Assembly: GCF_001679485.1 (NCBI RefSeq) | Contig: NZ_LZOZ01000014.1 | Location: 186,001 to 250,000 of the forward strand | Source: Haemophilus sp. CCUG 60358 | Lineage (GTDB): Bacteria > Pseudomonadota > Gammaproteobacteria > Enterobacterales > Pasteurellaceae | DNA: 64,000 nucleotides | Direction: 5' to 3' | Part shown: one piece after another, positions 1 through 10,624 of the stretch | Position numbering within the stretch: position 1 is the stretch's first letter | Layout: each line of letters starts with the position of its first letter | The notes under the pieces: generated by a model | Database searches by the model: none | What the model was told of the DNA's origin: nothing | What the model saw: only the letters and a program-made list of their open reading frames with translations | Made by a program: the position numbers and the translations under genes

Positions 1-1046
1 CCGGTTGAACGACGTTCCTCAGTTACCAAAGCAAAACCGTGGTTAATCGCCTCAAGTGCGGTATGATTTTTCACGATTTTTCCGTTGAGTTTGATCGTCC
101 CTTCTTTTAATTCGCGTACACCAAAAATGGCTTCCACAATATCGGTTCGTTTTGCACCAACAAGACCTGCAATACCTAAAATTTCACCTTTGCGTAAATT
201 AAAGGAAACATCTTGAATAGAAGGTTGGTTCACCGCAGTTAAATGTTCCACTTCAAGTGTGATTTCTTTTGGTACGTTAGTTCTTTCAGGGAAACGTTGT
301 GTTAATTCACGGCCTACCATCATTGAAACAATTTCTTCCATGGTGGTGCCTTTAACTTCAACGGTATTGATCCATTTACCATCACGAAGAATGGTGATTT
401 CATCACAAATTTTGAAGATTTCATCCATTTTGTGTGAAATATAGATAATGCCACAACCGCGATCTTTTAATTTTTGAATAATTTTGAAAAGATGTTCCAC
501 TTCTTTTTCTGAAAGTGAGGATGTTGGCTCATCCATAATTACGATTTTAGCGTTATAAGAGAAAGCTTTCGCAATTTCGATCATCTGCATTTGTGAAACG
601 GAAAGTTTGGCCACTTTTTCTTTTGGATCAACATCAATATCCAATTCATCGAAAATCGCTTTGGTATCACGATACATTTTGGCGTGATCCACAAAAGGAC
701 CTTTAAGTGGGTAGCGACCCAACCATAGGTTATCCATTACACTGGTTTGACGCACCAAGTTAAGTTCTTGGTGAACCATTGAAATCCCATTTTCAAGGGC
801 TTCTTTTGATGTTTTAAAATCAACAGGTTTGCCTAAGAATAAAATTTCACCTTCGTCTTTTGCATAAATTCCGAAGAGGCATTTTAATAATGTAGATTTA
901 CCCGCCCCGTTTTCACCCATCAAGGCGTGAACAGAGTGAGAACGAACTGTTAGATTGGCGTGATCAAGGGCTTTTACACCGGGGAAAGACTTACTGACAT
1001 CCGTCATTGTCAGTAGTACATCACTGTCTTGGGTTTGAGTTGTCAT
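1..1046 (-). CDS. mglA: Galactose/methyl-galactoside ABC transporter ATP-binding protein, partial
   Basis: Energises uptake of galactose and methyl-galactosides as the cytoplasmic ATPase of the MglBAC importer. The 348 visible codons start with an ATG at 1046 and run off the left edge. A Walker A motif (GENGAGKST, about residues 44-52) and a Walker B followed by SSLSEKE are visible, then the beginning of the second ATPase half, as expected for a duplicated sugar-type ABC protein of about 500 residues. It lies directly downstream of mglB, so it belongs to the mgl operon; the permease gene mglC should follow outside the window. Confidence 0.93.
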   Translation of the reverse strand, partial: MTTQTQDSDVLLTMTDVSKSFPGVKALDHANLTVRSHSVHALMGENGAGKSTLLKCLFGIYAKDEGEILFLGKPVDFKTSKEALENGISMVHQELNLVRQTSVMDNLWLGRYPLKGPFVDHAKMYRDTKAIFDELDIDVDPKEKVAKLSVSQMQMIEIAKAFSYNAKIVIMDEPTSSLSEKEVEHLFKIIQKLKDRGCGIIYISHKMDEIFKICDEITILRDGKWINTVEVKGTTMEEIVSMMVGRELTQRFPERTNVPKEITLEVEHLTAVNQPSIQDVSFNLRKGEILGIAGLVGAKRTDIVEAIFGVRELKEGTIKLNGKIVKNHTALEAINHGFALVTEERRST

Positions 1047-1060
1047 ATCCAACCTCATCA

Positions 1061-1100
1061 AAAAGGGGGAAAGGGAATTTGGGTTTCCTTTCCCCCTAAA
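1061..1100 (-). promoter_or_regulatory. Intercistronic hairpin between mglB and mglA
   Basis: Positions 64-74 and 87-97 of this kilobase (1064-1074 AGGGGGAAAGG and 1087-1097 CCTTTCCCCCT) form a perfect 11-bp GC-rich stem with a 12-nt loop. There is no long U run on the downstream side. Such hairpins after a binding-protein gene often protect the upstream mRNA from 3' decay or partly attenuate, so that the binding protein is made in excess over the ATPase. That role is inferred. Confidence 0.6.
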
Positions 1101-1124
1101 ATTAAAGAAAAGCAATAGATTTTC

Positions 1125-2120
1125 TTATTTTAAGAATTCACTTAGGTTATCTTTATCTACACCAACATAAGGGATACGTACCACACGGTTTTCTAATTTC
1201 CATTGTGTACCTTCTGTTGCTGCTTTACCGTTAGCAAGGTTTGCAGAAAGTTGAACAACTGCTTTACCTTGGTTAACGCCATCGTTTAACACGGTACCAG
1301 CAATTTCGCCTTTCTTGATTAATTGAAGTACTTCCGGTAATGCATCCACACCAAAGATTGGTAATTTTTTACCGTGTGCTTTGGTTGCTTCTAATGCACC
1401 TAATGCCATACCGTCATTGTTTGAAATAATCATTTCAATTTCGTTAGCTTTAGAGCTAGATAACCATGCATCCACTTTATCTTTAGCCATTGCTGCATCC
1501 CACATACCGGTATCAATAAATAATTGTTCGGTTTGGATACCTTTAGCATTTAATTGCTCAATCACATATTTAGTACGTGCTTCTGCGTCTGGGTGACCTG
1601 GTTCACCTTTTAATAATACATATTGGATTTTACCGTCTTTGTTTAAGTCGAAGGCTGGCATTGCTTTCCATTGTTTAGCAATTAAGTCACCCTGGATTAA
1701 ACCAGATTCTTTCGGGTCTGTACCAACATAGTAAGCGTGATCGTAGCTACCAATTGCTTTTGCACCTGGGTCTTTATTGAAGAAAACAACAGGAATGTCA
1801 TCTTGTTTAGCTTTCTTGATAACAGTTGAAGCTGCTGCTGGGTCTACTAAGTTAATCGCTAAAGCTTTTACACCTTTAGAAAGCAAACCATCCACTTGGT
1901 CATTTTGAATAGATTGTGCATTTTGAGAGTCATTCATTAATAACTCAATGCCGCCAAGCGCTTTCGCTTCTTTATCGATTTCTTTACGCATTAATGACAT
2001 GAAGTTGTCATCATATTTATAAATGGTAACACCAATGCGGTTATCGGCTGCGAAACCTGAAGTTGCTGAACCTAAACCGATTGCTAAAGCGACCGCACTT
2101 AATACTGCTGTTTTTTTCAT
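1125..2120 (-). CDS. mglB: Periplasmic galactose/glucose-binding protein
   Basis: Binds galactose or glucose in the periplasm and delivers it to MglA/MglC. The protein is 331 residues with a clear signal peptide ([15 protein letters not shown]...ATSGFA) and then mature sequence starting near [17 protein letters not shown], typical of periplasmic-binding protein type 1 sugar binders. The frame is open further upstream, but the ATG at 2120 is preceded by AGGAG at good distance and starts the signal peptide, so it is chosen. First gene of the mgl operon; its promoter carries CRP and Gal operator boxes. Confidence 0.95.
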   Translation of the reverse strand: MKKTAVLSAVALAIGLGSATSGFAADNRIGVTIYKYDDNFMSLMRKEIDKEAKALGGIELLMNDSQNAQSIQNDQVDGLLSKGVKALAINLVDPAAASTVIKKAKQDDIPVVFFNKDPGAKAIGSYDHAYYVGTDPKESGLIQGDLIAKQWKAMPAFDLNKDGKIQYVLLKGEPGHPDAEARTKYVIEQLNAKGIQTEQLFIDTGMWDAAMAKDKVDAWLSSSKANEIEMIISNNDGMALGALEATKAHGKKLPIFGVDALPEVLQLIKKGEIAGTVLNDGVNQGKAVVQLSANLANGKAATEGTQWKLENRVVRIPYVGVDKDNLSEFLK

Positions 2121-2239
2121 AAAAACGCTCCTATGTAGAGAAAGAGATTTTATTGTTGATTTTTTATATATCAAATAGAGGAATGTTGCGTACATCTATT
2201 GCAACTGAATTCATCATAACGAAATCAAAACTGTTAATC

Positions 2240-2255
2240 TGTGATCAAACTCACA
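2240..2255. promoter_or_regulatory. CRP-type site upstream of mglB
   Basis: TGTGATCAAACTCACA matches the cAMP-CRP palindrome TGTGA-N6-TCACA in both half-sites. It is 120 bp upstream of the mglB start, between mglB and galR. Catabolite activation of mgl is well established in E. coli; its operation here is inferred from the site. Confidence 0.75.
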
Positions 2256-2259
2256 TAAA

Positions 2260-2273
2260 TGAAAACGATTACA
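2260..2273 (-). promoter_or_regulatory. Gal operator upstream of mglB
   Basis: Read on the minus strand this is TGTAATCGTTTTCA, nearly the same as the box in front of galT (TGTAATCGTTTACA). It has the LacI/GalR-family layout with a central CG. It sits next to the CRP site and is the expected target of the repressor encoded just upstream. Confidence 0.7.
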
Positions 2274-2289
2274 TAGCAATGTTTAAATT

Positions 2290-2305
2290 TGTGATCTCCA
2301 TCACG
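2290..2305. promoter_or_regulatory. Second CRP-like site upstream of mglB
   Basis: TGTGATCTCCATCACG matches the CRP consensus with one weak base in the right half. It overlaps the galR stop codon and lies 50 bp upstream (in mglB orientation) of the perfect site. Role inferred. Confidence 0.5.
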
Positions 2306-3308
2306 GTTTTATTGCATTTTCCACGGAAAAACGTCTCACCAATGTTGGATTAAATTGAACAACAGTAGGTGTGACAATAGACGAATCGACTAAACTTAAC
2401 GCTAGTTTTGCCGCATAATTTGCCATTAAATCAATTGGATATCGAATCGTAGTGAGTTTTGGGATTAAATATCGAGCAATTGGCATATCATCAAATCCCA
2501 CAATGGAAAATTGTTTCGGGACTTTGATATTGTTTTCATTTAAAACGGAAATTGCCCCCGCTGCCATTGTATCGTTATAGGCCACCACTGCGGTTAAATT
2601 GGAGTTGTAGCTCAATAAATCAATCATGGCTTTTTCACCGCCTTCAAAATCAGGCGAATTATGCACAATGGCTTGTTCTACAATGGGGAAGTTATGCGCT
2701 TCTAAGGCCTCTAAGTAGCCTTCCTTGCGCTCAGTTTCATCTAAAATACCGTGGTTGGAACCAATGTAGGCGATGTGCTTATGACCATAACGAATCAGTA
2801 TTTCAGTGGCAAGATAGGTACCTTGGCGGTTATCAAGGCTGACGCAACGATTTTCATAACCCGCAATCACGCGGTTAATTACCACCATACCGGGTACATT
2901 TTCTAAATAATGTTGTAACTCTTCGTCAGAAAGGGCTTTGGAATGAACAACCAAACAGCTACAACGCTTGCGTAGCAAGGTATCAATGGCTTCACGCTCT
3001 TTTTCTGCATGATGGTATCCAATGCCGATCAAAATCGTTTTTTGATGCTCTTCAGCGACTTTATCGACCGATTTAACCAAGATAGCAAAGAACGGATCCG
3101 TTACATCGGTAACCACCACGCCAATGGTATCAGTATTTTGTACTGCCAGAGCTTGTGCGTTTGCATTGGGTTGATAATTTAAGACTTCCATTGCACGTTG
3201 TACCGAATAACGGGTTTTTTCACTCACAGATGGGGAGCGATTAATCACCCGGGAAACAGTGGCAACCGACACGCAAGCTAATTCAGCAACATCTCGAATT
3301 GTAGGCAT
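2301..3308 (-). CDS. galR: LacI-family galactose operon repressor (GalR/GalS)
   Basis: DNA-binding repressor of the gal and mgl genes, released by galactose. The 335-residue protein begins with a typical LacI helix-turn-helix and hinge ([20 protein letters not shown], then NANAQALA) followed by a periplasmic-binding-protein-like ligand domain. The frame is open further upstream; the start at 3308 puts the helix-turn-helix at residue 3, as usual in the family, although an upstream ATG at 3326 is also possible. It lies between its presumed targets mglB and galT. GalR and GalS cannot be told apart from sequence alone. Confidence 0.9.
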   Translation of the reverse strand: MPTIRDVAELACVSVATVSRVINRSPSVSEKTRYSVQRAMEVLNYQPNANAQALAVQNTDTIGVVVTDVTDPFFAILVKSVDKVAEEHQKTILIGIGYHHAEKEREAIDTLLRKRCSCLVVHSKALSDEELQHYLENVPGMVVINRVIAGYENRCVSLDNRQGTYLATEILIRYGHKHIAYIGSNHGILDETERKEGYLEALEAHNFPIVEQAIVHNSPDFEGGEKAMIDLLSYNSNLTAVVAYNDTMAAGAISVLNENNIKVPKQFSIVGFDDMPIARYLIPKLTTIRYPIDLMANYAAKLALSLVDSSIVTPTVVQFNPTLVRRFSVENAIKP

Positions 3309-3364
3309 AACAGGGCTCTCATTCATTTTTTCATAGCAATTATCATAGTAAATTTGAATAAAAT

Positions 3365-3378
3365 TGAAAGCGGTTACT
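3365..3378. promoter_or_regulatory. Possible Gal operator upstream of the repressor gene
   Basis: TGAAAGCGGTTACT fits the LacI/GalR-type palindrome less well than the galT and mglB boxes. It lies 57 bp upstream of the repressor start and would allow autoregulation. Weak match; inference only. Confidence 0.35.
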
Positions 3379-3438
3379 TTCAAAAATGCTACATTCGTCA
3401 CAAAAAACTGATTGGATGAGCGGCTTATTTCCTGATTT

Positions 3439-3454
3439 TGTGATAATGATCACG
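3439..3454. promoter_or_regulatory. CRP-type site upstream of galT
   Basis: TGTGATAATGATCACG matches the CRP palindrome in 9 of the 10 half-site bases. It precedes the Gal operator of galT by about 40 bp, the same combination as at mglB. Confidence 0.65.
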
Positions 3455-3494
3455 GTTTATTTTTTTTAATTTGTTATCTTATGAGAAAATTTTT

Positions 3495-4570
<1,076 letters not shown>

Positions 4571-4624
4571 GAAATCTTTTCCCTCTTGAATTAAGAGGGA
4601 GTGTGAAAGATAAAGGAAAATAAT

Positions 4625-5779
4625 ATGACTCCAGTCCAAAAATCCCAACACATTTTTACGCAAAAATATAATAAGCAACCTGAACTGACCGTGTATGCAC
4701 CAGGTCGTGTAAATATTATCGGCGAACATACCGACTACAATGATGGCTTTGTGATGCCTTGTGCAATCAATTATGGTACAGCCATTGCGGGCTCAAAACG
4801 TGCTGATCATATTTGGAATGTTTATGCAGCAGATCTTGATCTTGAGGATACCTTTTCTCTTGATGAGGATTTCCCTCAAAGTGAGCAAAAATGGGCGAAT
4901 TATGTGCGTGGTGTCGTGAAATTTATTCAAGAACGTTGCCCACAATTTAAACAAGGCGCTGATTTGGTCATTTCAGGAAATGTGCCTCATTCTTCTGGTT
5001 TAAGTTCTTCTGCAGCTCTTGAAGTAGCGACGGGTAAGTTCTGCCAACAGCTTAGTGATTTACCTTTAACACATACCGAGATTGCTTTAATTGGTCAAAA
5101 AGCTGAAAACAAATTTGTAGGTGCAAATTGCGGGAACATGGATCAATTAATTTCCGCTTTAGGGCAAAAAGATCATCTCTTAATGATTGATTGCCGTAGC
5201 TTAGATACACAGCCAACGCCTGTGCCGAAAGATGTCGCTGTTATTATTGTGAACTCAAATGTACCGCATGATTTGGTGACGGGCGAATACAATACACGCC
5301 GTTGGCAATGTGAGAAGGCTGCAGAATTCTTTGGTGTAAAAGCGTTACGTGATGTGTCAGTAGAAGAATTCCAAAAAAGAGAAGCAGAATTGACCGCACT
5401 TAATTCTTTAGTGGCGAAACGTGCACGCCATGTGGTGACTGAAAATCAACGTGTGCTTGATGCGGTTGAAGCGTTAAAACATAACGATTTAACAAAATTA
5501 GGCGAGTTAATGGGGCAATCTCACGAGTCCATGCGTGACGATTTTGAGATTACCGTACCGCAAATCGATTATCTTGTTGAACTTGCTCAATTAGTGATTG
5601 GTAAAACCGGTGGTGCGAGAATGACAGGCGGTGGTTTTGGTGGCTGCATTGTTGCCCTTGCACCTCATGATAAAGTTGAAGAAGTGCGTAAAATTATTGC
5701 CGATAATTATGAGAAACAAACGGGTTTAAAAGAAGATTTCTACGTTTGCACAGCCTCACAAGGAGTGAGTCTATGCTAG
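4625..5779 (+). CDS. galK: Galactokinase
   Basis: Phosphorylates galactose at C1 with ATP. The 384-residue protein shows the galactokinase signature near the start ([15 protein letters not shown]), the GHMP ATP loop ([13 protein letters not shown]) and the C-terminal glycine-rich motif ([12 protein letters not shown]). It follows galT after 54 bp, which include a small CCCTCTT/AAGAGGG hairpin without a T run (4581-4599), and overlaps the start of galM by 7 bp. Confidence 0.97.
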   Translation: MTPVQKSQHIFTQKYNKQPELTVYAPGRVNIIGEHTDYNDGFVMPCAINYGTAIAGSKRADHIWNVYAADLDLEDTFSLDEDFPQSEQKWANYVRGVVKFIQERCPQFKQGADLVISGNVPHSSGLSSSAALEVATGKFCQQLSDLPLTHTEIALIGQKAENKFVGANCGNMDQLISALGQKDHLLMIDCRSLDTQPTPVPKDVAVIIVNSNVPHDLVTGEYNTRRWQCEKAAEFFGVKALRDVSVEEFQKREAELTALNSLVAKRARHVVTENQRVLDAVEALKHNDLTKLGELMGQSHESMRDDFEITVPQIDYLVELAQLVIGKTGGARMTGGGFGGCIVALAPHDKVEEVRKIIADNYEKQTGLKEDFYVCTASQGVSLC

Positions 5780-6798
5780 AAAAAACGGCGTTCAATGCAT
5801 CAGATGGACAGCCTTATCAACTTGTTCAACTCACCAATTCAAATGGCATGATGGTGCAATTTATGGATTGGGGAGCCACTTGGCTTTCTTGTAAAGTCCC
5901 GGTGAATGGTGAGTTGCGAGAAGTGTTACTCGGCTGCAAAGTGGAAGATTATCCTCATCAAACTGCTTATTTTGGCGCAAGCGTAGGACGCTATGCGAAC
6001 CGTATTGCTAACGCCCAATTTGAATTAGGTGAGCAAACAATCCAGCTGGTTGCGAATCAAGGCAATCATCAATTACATGGTGGTAAAGAAGGTTTTGATA
6101 AACGTCGTTGGAAAGTGGAAGAGTGCGGTCAGAATTTTGTGCGTTTTTCCCTTGTGTCTCCCGATGGTGATCAAGGTTTTGAAGGTAATGTACAAGTCAA
6201 TGTGATTTATACATTAACCGATGAAAATAGCGTAAAAATTGAATATGAAGCAGAAAGCTATAAAGATACCGCACTTAACTTAACGAACCACGCTTATTTC
6301 AATTTGGAAAATGCTGAGCAGGGTAGTGATGTGAGAAATCATACATTACGCCTCAATGCGGATTTCTATTTACCGGTTGATGGCGAAGGCATCCCAAATT
6401 CACCACTTAAGCATGTGGTGAATACCAGCTTTGATTTTCGTGTTGCAAAACCAATTGCACAAGATTTTCAGCAAGGCGATCAAGTGGTGACAAAAGGTTA
6501 CGATCATTCTTTTATCGTCAATAAAGCATGGCAAAAGCCTTGTGTATTATTGACTTCCCCTAATGAAGATTTAAGCCTTGAAGTGCTCACATCCCAAGCA
6601 GCATTACAGGTATATACAGGAAACTATCTTGCCGGCACTCCAACTCGTGAAGGTAGCACTTATCAAGATTTCAGTGGCATCGCACTTGAAACTCAATGCC
6701 TTCCCGATACCCCTAACCATCCCGAATGGCAAAATTATGGCGGTATTCAAAAAGCAGGTGAACGCTATTACCAGTGGACAGAATTTAGGTTTAAATAG
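5773..6798 (+). CDS. galM: Galactose mutarotase (aldose 1-epimerase)
   Basis: Interconverts alpha and beta galactose so that galactokinase gets its substrate. The protein is 341 residues, with [19 protein letters not shown] and NHAYFNL motifs that contain the family's substrate-binding and catalytic histidines. The frame is open upstream, but the ATG at 5773 has AGGAG at 5761 and overlaps the galK stop, a sign of translational coupling. Last gene of the gal operon. Confidence 0.95.
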   Translation: MLEKTAFNASDGQPYQLVQLTNSNGMMVQFMDWGATWLSCKVPVNGELREVLLGCKVEDYPHQTAYFGASVGRYANRIANAQFELGEQTIQLVANQGNHQLHGGKEGFDKRRWKVEECGQNFVRFSLVSPDGDQGFEGNVQVNVIYTLTDENSVKIEYEAESYKDTALNLTNHAYFNLENAEQGSDVRNHTLRLNADFYLPVDGEGIPNSPLKHVVNTSFDFRVAKPIAQDFQQGDQVVTKGYDHSFIVNKAWQKPCVLLTSPNEDLSLEVLTSQAALQVYTGNYLAGTPTREGSTYQDFSGIALETQCLPDTPNHPEWQNYGGIQKAGERYYQWTEFRFK

Positions 6799-6809
6799 GT
6801 AATCCTTGA

Positions 6810-6855
6810 AAGTGCGGTTAAAAAATATTGTATTTTTAACCGCATTTTTTATTCT
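6810..6855 (+). terminator. Terminator after galM, built on an uptake signal
   Basis: GCGGTTAAAAA (from 6814) pairs with TTTTTAACCGC (6833-6843), followed by a T run. The left arm includes the uptake signal AAGTGCGGT at 6810-6818. Confidence 0.85.
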
Positions 6856-6965
6856 TATGAATAGAGTATTTAAGGTATATTTGAATGTATTAGGTAATAG
6901 CTTATTGATAATCTCAGAATACTAATGCTCATTTGTTGATATGTTAGTTCAATTGGGAAATAAAA

Positions 6966-7205
6966 ATGATCAGATATAGTGAACAAGACTTTATAAATGA
7001 AATTAGATCCATGGTAAGTAATAATGCATCAGAACAGGAGATTTCTTATAGAGCCTTAGAATTAATGAATTCATCAATTGATTGGAGAGAGGAGTTTCGT
7101 GATTTTGCATTGGATCTGATTAGTATAATAGAACCTGGTTTTTATATGACAAATGATGAAATATTAGAAAATCTTAATTTGTTGGATAAAAAATATTATC
7201 CATAA
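6966..7205 (+). CDS. Hypothetical small acidic protein, possibly immunity-like
   Basis: I do not recognise this 79-residue protein. It is acidic and mostly helical, without signal peptide or membrane segment. It starts at an ATG 6 bases after GGGA. Base composition is clearly more AT-rich than in galM or corC on either side, which suggests transfer. Small acidic proteins beside toxin fragments are often immunity proteins of contact-dependent or bacteriocin systems, and a second such gene follows, but no intact toxin gene is present. Confidence 0.55.
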   Translation: MIRYSEQDFINEIRSMVSNNASEQEISYRALELMNSSIDWREEFRDFALDLISIIEPGFYMTNDEILENLNLLDKKYYP

Positions 7206-7206
7206 A

Positions 7207-7290
7207 ATGAATATTGGAAAATATCACCCCTGTGTAGAAGTAGAAGGATACAAAGAACCTAAAGTAACAGTTTACCTACTCATGAAATAG
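7207..7290 (+). pseudogene. 27-codon open frame, probable remnant
   Basis: A short frame (MNIGKYHPCVEVEG...) lies between the two orphan genes, with no convincing ribosome binding site. It looks like a truncated end of a larger protein rather than a gene in its own right. Uncertain. Confidence 0.3.
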
Positions 7291-7299
7291 GAACTAATT

Positions 7300-7692
7300 A
7301 TGGATTTTAAATTTTATTGGTATATATCGTCTACATGGAAAGACGGGGTTTTGAGACCTCGTTGCTCAATGTTAAATGTAGATGAGGCTTTAAATATAGT
7401 TAATTTTTTAATTGATGATGAGGGATTAGGTATAAGCCATTTACAAAAATGGATAAAAAATGGTCTTGAAGAGATTGATAAAATATCTAAACAAGAAATT
7501 CTTGAATATGATATGTGGGGGCAAACCTTAGGTGCGCTAATCTCGTTAGATAAAGTAACTATTTATTGGGGGGATGAAGAATATCCTGATGATTATCTTG
7601 AGTTTGACCAATTTAAGATTATTTTATCTAAGTGGTATGACTTCTTACTATCTGAACCCAACATAAGTAATGAAGTTTATTTTTCAGTTTAG
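7300..7692 (+). CDS. Hypothetical protein, possibly immunity-like
   Basis: The 130-residue product is acidic and rich in tryptophan and tyrosine (YWYISSTWKDG, DMWGQTLGALISLDKVTIYWGDEE) and has no signal or membrane segment. AGGA lies 8 bases before the ATG. I cannot assign a family. Its size, composition and position in an AT-rich island of orphan and broken frames resemble cytoplasmic immunity proteins left behind by polymorphic-toxin loci; this is inference from context only. Confidence 0.55.
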   Translation: MDFKFYWYISSTWKDGVLRPRCSMLNVDEALNIVNFLIDDEGLGISHLQKWIKNGLEEIDKISKQEILEYDMWGQTLGALISLDKVTIYWGDEEYPDDYLEFDQFKIILSKWYDFLLSEPNISNEVYFSV

Positions 7693-7705
7693 ATTAGAGG
7701 TTTTT

Positions 7706-7913
7706 ATGACTGTCATTCTCGGTGGACATTCCGCCTTAGGCAATATCCGTGTTGGTCGGATATTGTACACCTATCCAAATAGTGTATATCTTGCACAGAT
7801 TTCCGCTTTATCTTACGTTGCATCGTGGAATTATGATTGATGTGTTGAGGTTATGGCTGATTTTCCGAAGTCAAGAACCAGAGGAAGGGTTAACGCAACG
7901 ACTAGAGTTTTAA
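7706..7913 (+). pseudogene. Degraded coding region
   Basis: Two overlapping frames look like pieces of protein: 44 codons from an ATG at 7706, and a frame open from 7740 to a stop at 7911-7913 ending in LTQRLEF with no good start. Neither is convincing alone. A frameshifted remnant of a former gene explains both. Family not recognised. Confidence 0.3.
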
Positions 7914-7916
7914 AGT

Positions 7917-7962
7917 AAAAGTGCGGTTAAAAATTACCAAGTTTTTAACCGCACTTTATTTT
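7917..7962. terminator. Bidirectional terminator of paired uptake signals
   Basis: AAAAGTGCGGTTAAAAA and TTTTTAACCGCACTTT form a long perfect stem with T runs in both directions. Two uptake signals in inverted orientation make up the arms. It closes the orphan island before corC. Confidence 0.8.
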
Positions 7963-8048
7963 CAGCCATTTAGCTTAAGTTTTTTGCGATTTTGGTTAAA
8001 ATGTGCTACTTTTCACACCGTCAATCCGACTGTAACACATTTAATTTT

Positions 8049-8945
8049 ATGAACGAAGAACATTCGAGTAATCAAACTGAAACAACTAAAAAATCTTTTT
8101 TCCAATCACTTATTGGCCGCTTTTTCCAAGGTGAGTTGAAAAACCGTGAAGAACTCGTCGAAGTGATTCGCGATTCAGAACAAAACGATTTAATCGATCA
8201 AAACACTCGTGAGATGATTGAAGGGGTAATGGAAATCGCAGAGCTTCGCGTTCGCGATATCATGATTCCTCGCTCGCAAATTGTATTTATTGAATCGAAT
8301 CAAGATCTCGATGCCTGCTTGAATACCATTATTGAATCTGCCCACTCTCGTTTTCCTGTGATTGCAGATACGGATGACCGCGATAATATTGAAGGTATTT
8401 TGCACGCAAAAGATTTGCTTAAGTTTTTACGTGAAGATGCGGAAGAGTTCGAGCTTTCCAAGTTGTTACGTCCAGTTGTGATTGTGCCGGAAAGTAAACG
8501 TGTTGATCGTATGTTAAAAGATTTTCGCTCTGAGCGTTTCCATATGGCAATTGTGGTAGATGAGTTTGGTGCAGTATCAGGTTTAGTGACCATCGAAGAT
8601 ATTCTCGAACAAATTGTTGGTGATATTGAAGACGAATTTGATGAGGAAGATGTCGCGGATATTCGTCAGCTTTCTCGTCACACTTATGCGGTACGTGCGT
8701 TAACGGATATTGATGATTTTAATGCCCAATTTAATACGCATTTTGATGATGAAGAAGTGGATACCATTGGTGGTTTAATCATGCAAGCCTTTGGGTATTT
8801 GCCTAAACGCGGTGAAGAAATTACCTTAGAAAATATTCAATTTAAAGTCACTTCTGCCGATAGTCGCCGTTTAATTCAGGTACGCGTAACCGTGCCAGAT
8901 GAACATTTATCGGATATGGAAGGTGTAGAAGAACAAGCTGAGTAA
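8049..8945 (+). CDS. corC: CorC/HlyC-family CBS-pair protein
   Basis: A cytosolic CBS-domain protein of 298 residues, linked in E. coli to magnesium/cobalt efflux through CorA. Visible are a short N-terminal helix region, two CBS motifs ([14 protein letters not shown]; then [29 protein letters not shown]) and a C-terminal CorC/HlyC transporter-associated domain ending in RRLIQVRV. Start placed at MNEEHSSN, where the protein resembles known CorC; the frame is open 19 codons further upstream. It precedes lnt, the usual neighbour in gammaproteobacteria. Confidence 0.9.
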   Translation: MNEEHSSNQTETTKKSFFQSLIGRFFQGELKNREELVEVIRDSEQNDLIDQNTREMIEGVMEIAELRVRDIMIPRSQIVFIESNQDLDACLNTIIESAHSRFPVIADTDDRDNIEGILHAKDLLKFLREDAEEFELSKLLRPVVIVPESKRVDRMLKDFRSERFHMAIVVDEFGAVSGLVTIEDILEQIVGDIEDEFDEEDVADIRQLSRHTYAVRALTDIDDFNAQFNTHFDDEEVDTIGGLIMQAFGYLPKRGEEITLENIQFKVTSADSRRLIQVRVTVPDEHLSDMEGVEEQAE

Positions 8946-8971
8946 GTTACTCAGTTTGACCGTATTCTTAG

Positions 8972-9006
8972 CCCCCTCTTTGCTAAAGAGGGGGAATATT
9001 TTTTTG
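8972..9006 (+). terminator. Terminator-like hairpin between corC and lnt
   Basis: CCCCCTCTTT and AAAGAGGGGG form a perfect 10-bp stem with a 3-nt loop at 8972-8994, followed by a T-rich run. It ends only a few bases before the lnt start codon, so it would either reduce read-through into lnt or hide its ribosome binding site. Confidence 0.7.
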
Positions 9007-9010
9007 TAGT

Positions 9011-10552
9011 ATGGATAAAATGAATAAATTAATCGTTTATCTTATGGCCCTGATTTCTGGTGTGATTGGCGTATTTGCCTTTTCGCCGTTTGATTATTGG
9101 GGATTAGCCTATGTATCGTTGGGCGGCTTGCTTTTTGTAGCGAAAAATGCCAAAAAATCAACCGCACTTTTGGCCACCTTTTTGTGGTCGATGGGCTTTT
9201 TCTGTTTTGGTGTAAGTTGGTTAAATGTCAGCATTCATCAATTTGGTGGGGCATCCCTTGGTGTGAGCTATCTCTTGGTGGGCTTACTTTCGGCTTACCT
9301 TGCACTTTATCCAATGCTTTTCACTTATTTAGTGCAGCGTTTTCAGGTGCAAAGTGCAGTCATTTTTGCCGCGATTTGGACATTGACTGAATTCTTGCGT
9401 GGATGGGTGTTTACCGGTTTTCCTTGGTTACAATTTGGTTATACCCAAATCGACAGTCCATTTTTCGGCATCGCGCCGATCTTTGGTGTCACGGGGCTAA
9501 CATTTTTTACCGTTTGGGCAAGTGCGGTCATTTTTAATCTTGTTTTTTCACTATCGAAAAAACAATGGAATTTAGTCGGTGTGAATGCATTGCTATTATT
9601 GGTTGTGGGTGGATTAAGTGCTTATGCAGGTAAGGTGAATTTTGTTCAACCAAAAGGAGATAAAGGATTAACCGTCACCCTTGCACAAGGTAATATTGAG
9701 CAAAATTTAAAATGGGATCCTGAATACCTTTATGCCACGGTAGATATCTATCAAAAACAAATTTTGGGGCATTTAGGCACGTCTGATTTGATTATTTTAC
9801 CCGAGTCAGCATTGCCTACTCTTGAAAATGCCATTACGCCATTTTTTGAAGCTTTAGATAAAGTTGCGAAAGAGAAAAATACGGAAGTGATGATTGGTAC
9901 CGTATATCGCGATGAGCAAAGTGGTAAATTATTAAATTCCATTGTGACGGCAGGGAATCCTGATTTCCCTTATGAATTAACAACAAAAAATCGTTACAGC
10001 AAACATCATCTCGTACCATTTGGTGAATATGTGCCGTTAGAAAGTTTGTTACGTCCACTTAATTCCGTATTTAATTTGCCAATGTCAGCGTTCCAAAGTG
10101 GCGATGCGGTACAGCCATCTTTTATGGCAAAACAACATGCTTTTGCGCCAGCGATTTGTTATGAAATTATTTTTGGTGAGCAACTTCGTGAAAATCTGAA
10201 AAAAGAAACAGATTATTTGCTGACTATTTCTAATGATGCATGGTTTGGTGATAGTATTGGCCCTTGGCAGCATTTACAAATGGCTAGAATGCGCGCGCTC
10301 GAATTAGGTAAACCATTAATTCGTGCAACGAATACAGGGATTTCAGTGTTTATTGATGCAAAAGGCAACATTGAAGCGAAAGCGCCTCAATTTGAGGAAA
10401 CAACGCTGACCCATAAAATGGTGCCAACAGAAGGCAAAACGCCTTATGCAGCATTAGGTAATTTACCTATTTATGTGTTGTCATTGATTTTTGTGTTATT
10501 ACGTGGCTTTACGACGTTATTAAAACGCCGCTTGAACCTTTCACAAAAATAG
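9011..10552 (+). CDS. lnt: Apolipoprotein N-acyltransferase
   Basis: Adds the third acyl chain to the N-terminal cysteine of lipoproteins at the periplasmic face of the inner membrane. The 513-residue protein has about six N-terminal membrane segments, a nitrilase-like periplasmic domain with the catalytic triad Glu265 (LPESALP), Lys331 (YSKHHLVPFGE) and Cys383 (AICYEI), and a C-terminal membrane segment. The start could be 9011 or the ATG at 9020. No clear Shine-Dalgarno is visible because the preceding terminator-like hairpin occupies that place. Confidence 0.95.
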   Translation: MDKMNKLIVYLMALISGVIGVFAFSPFDYWGLAYVSLGGLLFVAKNAKKSTALLATFLWSMGFFCFGVSWLNVSIHQFGGASLGVSYLLVGLLSAYLALYPMLFTYLVQRFQVQSAVIFAAIWTLTEFLRGWVFTGFPWLQFGYTQIDSPFFGIAPIFGVTGLTFFTVWASAVIFNLVFSLSKKQWNLVGVNALLLLVVGGLSAYAGKVNFVQPKGDKGLTVTLAQGNIEQNLKWDPEYLYATVDIYQKQILGHLGTSDLIILPESALPTLENAITPFFEALDKVAKEKNTEVMIGTVYRDEQSGKLLNSIVTAGNPDFPYELTTKNRYSKHHLVPFGEYVPLESLLRPLNSVFNLPMSAFQSGDAVQPSFMAKQHAFAPAICYEIIFGEQLRENLKKETDYLLTISNDAWFGDSIGPWQHLQMARMRALELGKPLIRATNTGISVFIDAKGNIEAKAPQFEETTLTHKMVPTEGKTPYAALGNLPIYVLSLIFVLLRGFTTLLKRRLNLSQK

Positions 10553-10624
10553 CAGTCAAAACGACCGCACTTTTTTAACGTGAGAGAAAAATAAATTTCT
10601 TCTTATAAAACCAATGAGATTTTA

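Noticed and set aside
2552..2842. Plus-strand open frame of 96 codons opposite the gal repressor gene
   Set aside because: Lies fully inside a clear LacI-family gene; the translation is cysteine-, arginine- and tryptophan-rich and has no ribosome binding site.
4575..4605. Hairpin between galT and galK considered as terminator
   Set aside because: The 7-bp stem is followed by no T run and lies inside an operon; at most a processing or attenuation site.
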